Of a stretch of 5,266 bases of DNA, positions 5,175 to 5,266 are shown piece after piece. A program made the translations under genes and the position numbers. The notes beneath the pieces were generated by a model. The model made no database searches. It was given only the letters and a program-made list of their open reading frames with translations, and was not told where the DNA came from. Source of the DNA: Ruminococcus flavefaciens. GTDB taxonomy: Bacteria > Bacillota_A > Clostridia > Oscillospirales > Ruminococcaceae. Where the stretch lies: the NCBI GenBank assembly GCA_004556875.1, contig SFFP01000142.1, positions 1-5,266 on the forward strand. The letters run 5' to 3'. Position 1 is the stretch's first letter; each line of letters opens with the position of its first letter.

Positions 5175-5266
5175 TGTCAAGTAGAAAGTGCATAAAAGGG
5201 GCTCGAAAAAGTGCATAGCCCTGTCAGCACGATTTTGAGTGGTGGGGCTCGTTTTGTGCATAGAAG
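5175..5266. mobile_element. Terminus of a probable IS21-like insertion sequence (rest outside window)
   Basis: Coding sequence of the repA remnant ends at about 5174 and a non-coding, repeat-bearing sequence begins with TGTCAAGTAGAAAGTGCAT. The start with TG, several short direct repeats within the first 90 bases, and an outward-facing TTGACA -35 hexamer at the very tip (complement of 5175-5180) are all features known of IS21-family ends. No transposase is inside the window, so the family is inferred. A properly spaced -10 is not seen downstream of TTGACA, so an active hybrid promoter into the repA remnant is not supported. Confidence 0.55.
5188..5263 (+). repeat. Direct repeats GGGGCTCG-N4/5-GTGCATAG near the element end
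   Basis: Two modules are present: 5198-5218 (GGGGCTCG, five A, GTGCATAG) and 5244-5263 (GGGGCTCG, four T, GTGCATAG), 46 bases apart. A third half-module, GTGCATA, lies at 5188-5194 near the tip. Repeats of this kind at one end suggest multiple transposase binding sites. Confidence 0.75.

Noticed and set aside
5152..5180. Possible outward promoter from the insertion-sequence tip (TTGACA at 5180-5175)
   Set aside because: At 16-18 bases from TTGACA there is no TATAAT-like hexamer (the sequence is close to CAGAAG), so only the -35 part is present.
1..5266. CRISPR arrays, tRNA or rRNA genes, riboswitches, or an oriT
   Set aside because: No regular repeat-spacer pattern, cloverleaf or conserved RNA motif was seen, and no relaxase gene or convincing nick-site repeat is in the window.

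Overview
The window looks like a stretch of nested, partly broken mobile DNA from a gut-type Firmicute, probably class Clostridia. The families present point there: a large serine recombinase with a DUF4368 tail, PcfB/DUF3801, a VirD4-like coupling protein of the kind seen in Clostridium difficile conjugative transposons, and Maff2. Good Shine-Dalgarno sequences, GTG starts and moderate GC agree with this. Genus cannot be assigned.

Layout, left to right. (a) Bases 2-949, plus strand: the C-terminal 315 residues of a large serine recombinase, whose catalytic N-terminus lies left of the window. (b) Bases 934-968: an inverted repeat overlapping the recombinase stop codon, oriented as a Rho-independent terminator for the minus strand. 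(c) Bases 998-4657, minus strand: a tightly packed conjugation operon. In transcription order it encodes a 65-aa unknown protein, a 97-aa unknown protein, PcfB, a previously overlooked 41-codon ORF, the VirD4/TraG coupling protein and Maff2. Most junctions overlap, suggesting translational coupling. (d) Bases 4697-5174, minus strand: the C-terminal 158 codons of a probable replication initiator (RepA, DUF6017-like), cut off at its 5' side. (e) Bases 5175-5266: one end of a probable IS21-like insertion sequence with repeated GGGGCTCG/GTGCATAG modules and an outward TTGACA.

The conjugation module appears interrupted on both sides. Upstream, the insertion sequence has decapitated repA. Downstream, Maff2 stops right after its conserved GYGNDNPGAKAQ loop, without the second membrane helix its relatives have, and the recombinase end begins there. 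The simplest reading is that a serine-recombinase element integrated into maff2 of a resident integrative conjugative element, and that the terminator at the incoming element's edge now ends the conjugation transcript. The usual downstream transfer genes (TrbL-like, PrgI-like, VirB4 ATPase, peptidoglycan hydrolase) are absent here and may lie beyond the other end of the inserted element.

Functionally, VirD4 is the inner-membrane ATPase that brings relaxase-bound DNA to the type IV secretion channel, PcfB is a conjugation accessory protein, and Maff2 is a small membrane protein of the transfer apparatus. Here Maff2 carries a long signal-peptide-like N-terminus resembling VirB2 pilin precursors. 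The items most worth a second look are the maff2/recombinase junction, the pilin-like Maff2 architecture and the 41-codon ORF between pcfB and virD4. No stretch longer than about 100 bases between 1 and 5174 lacks a gene.
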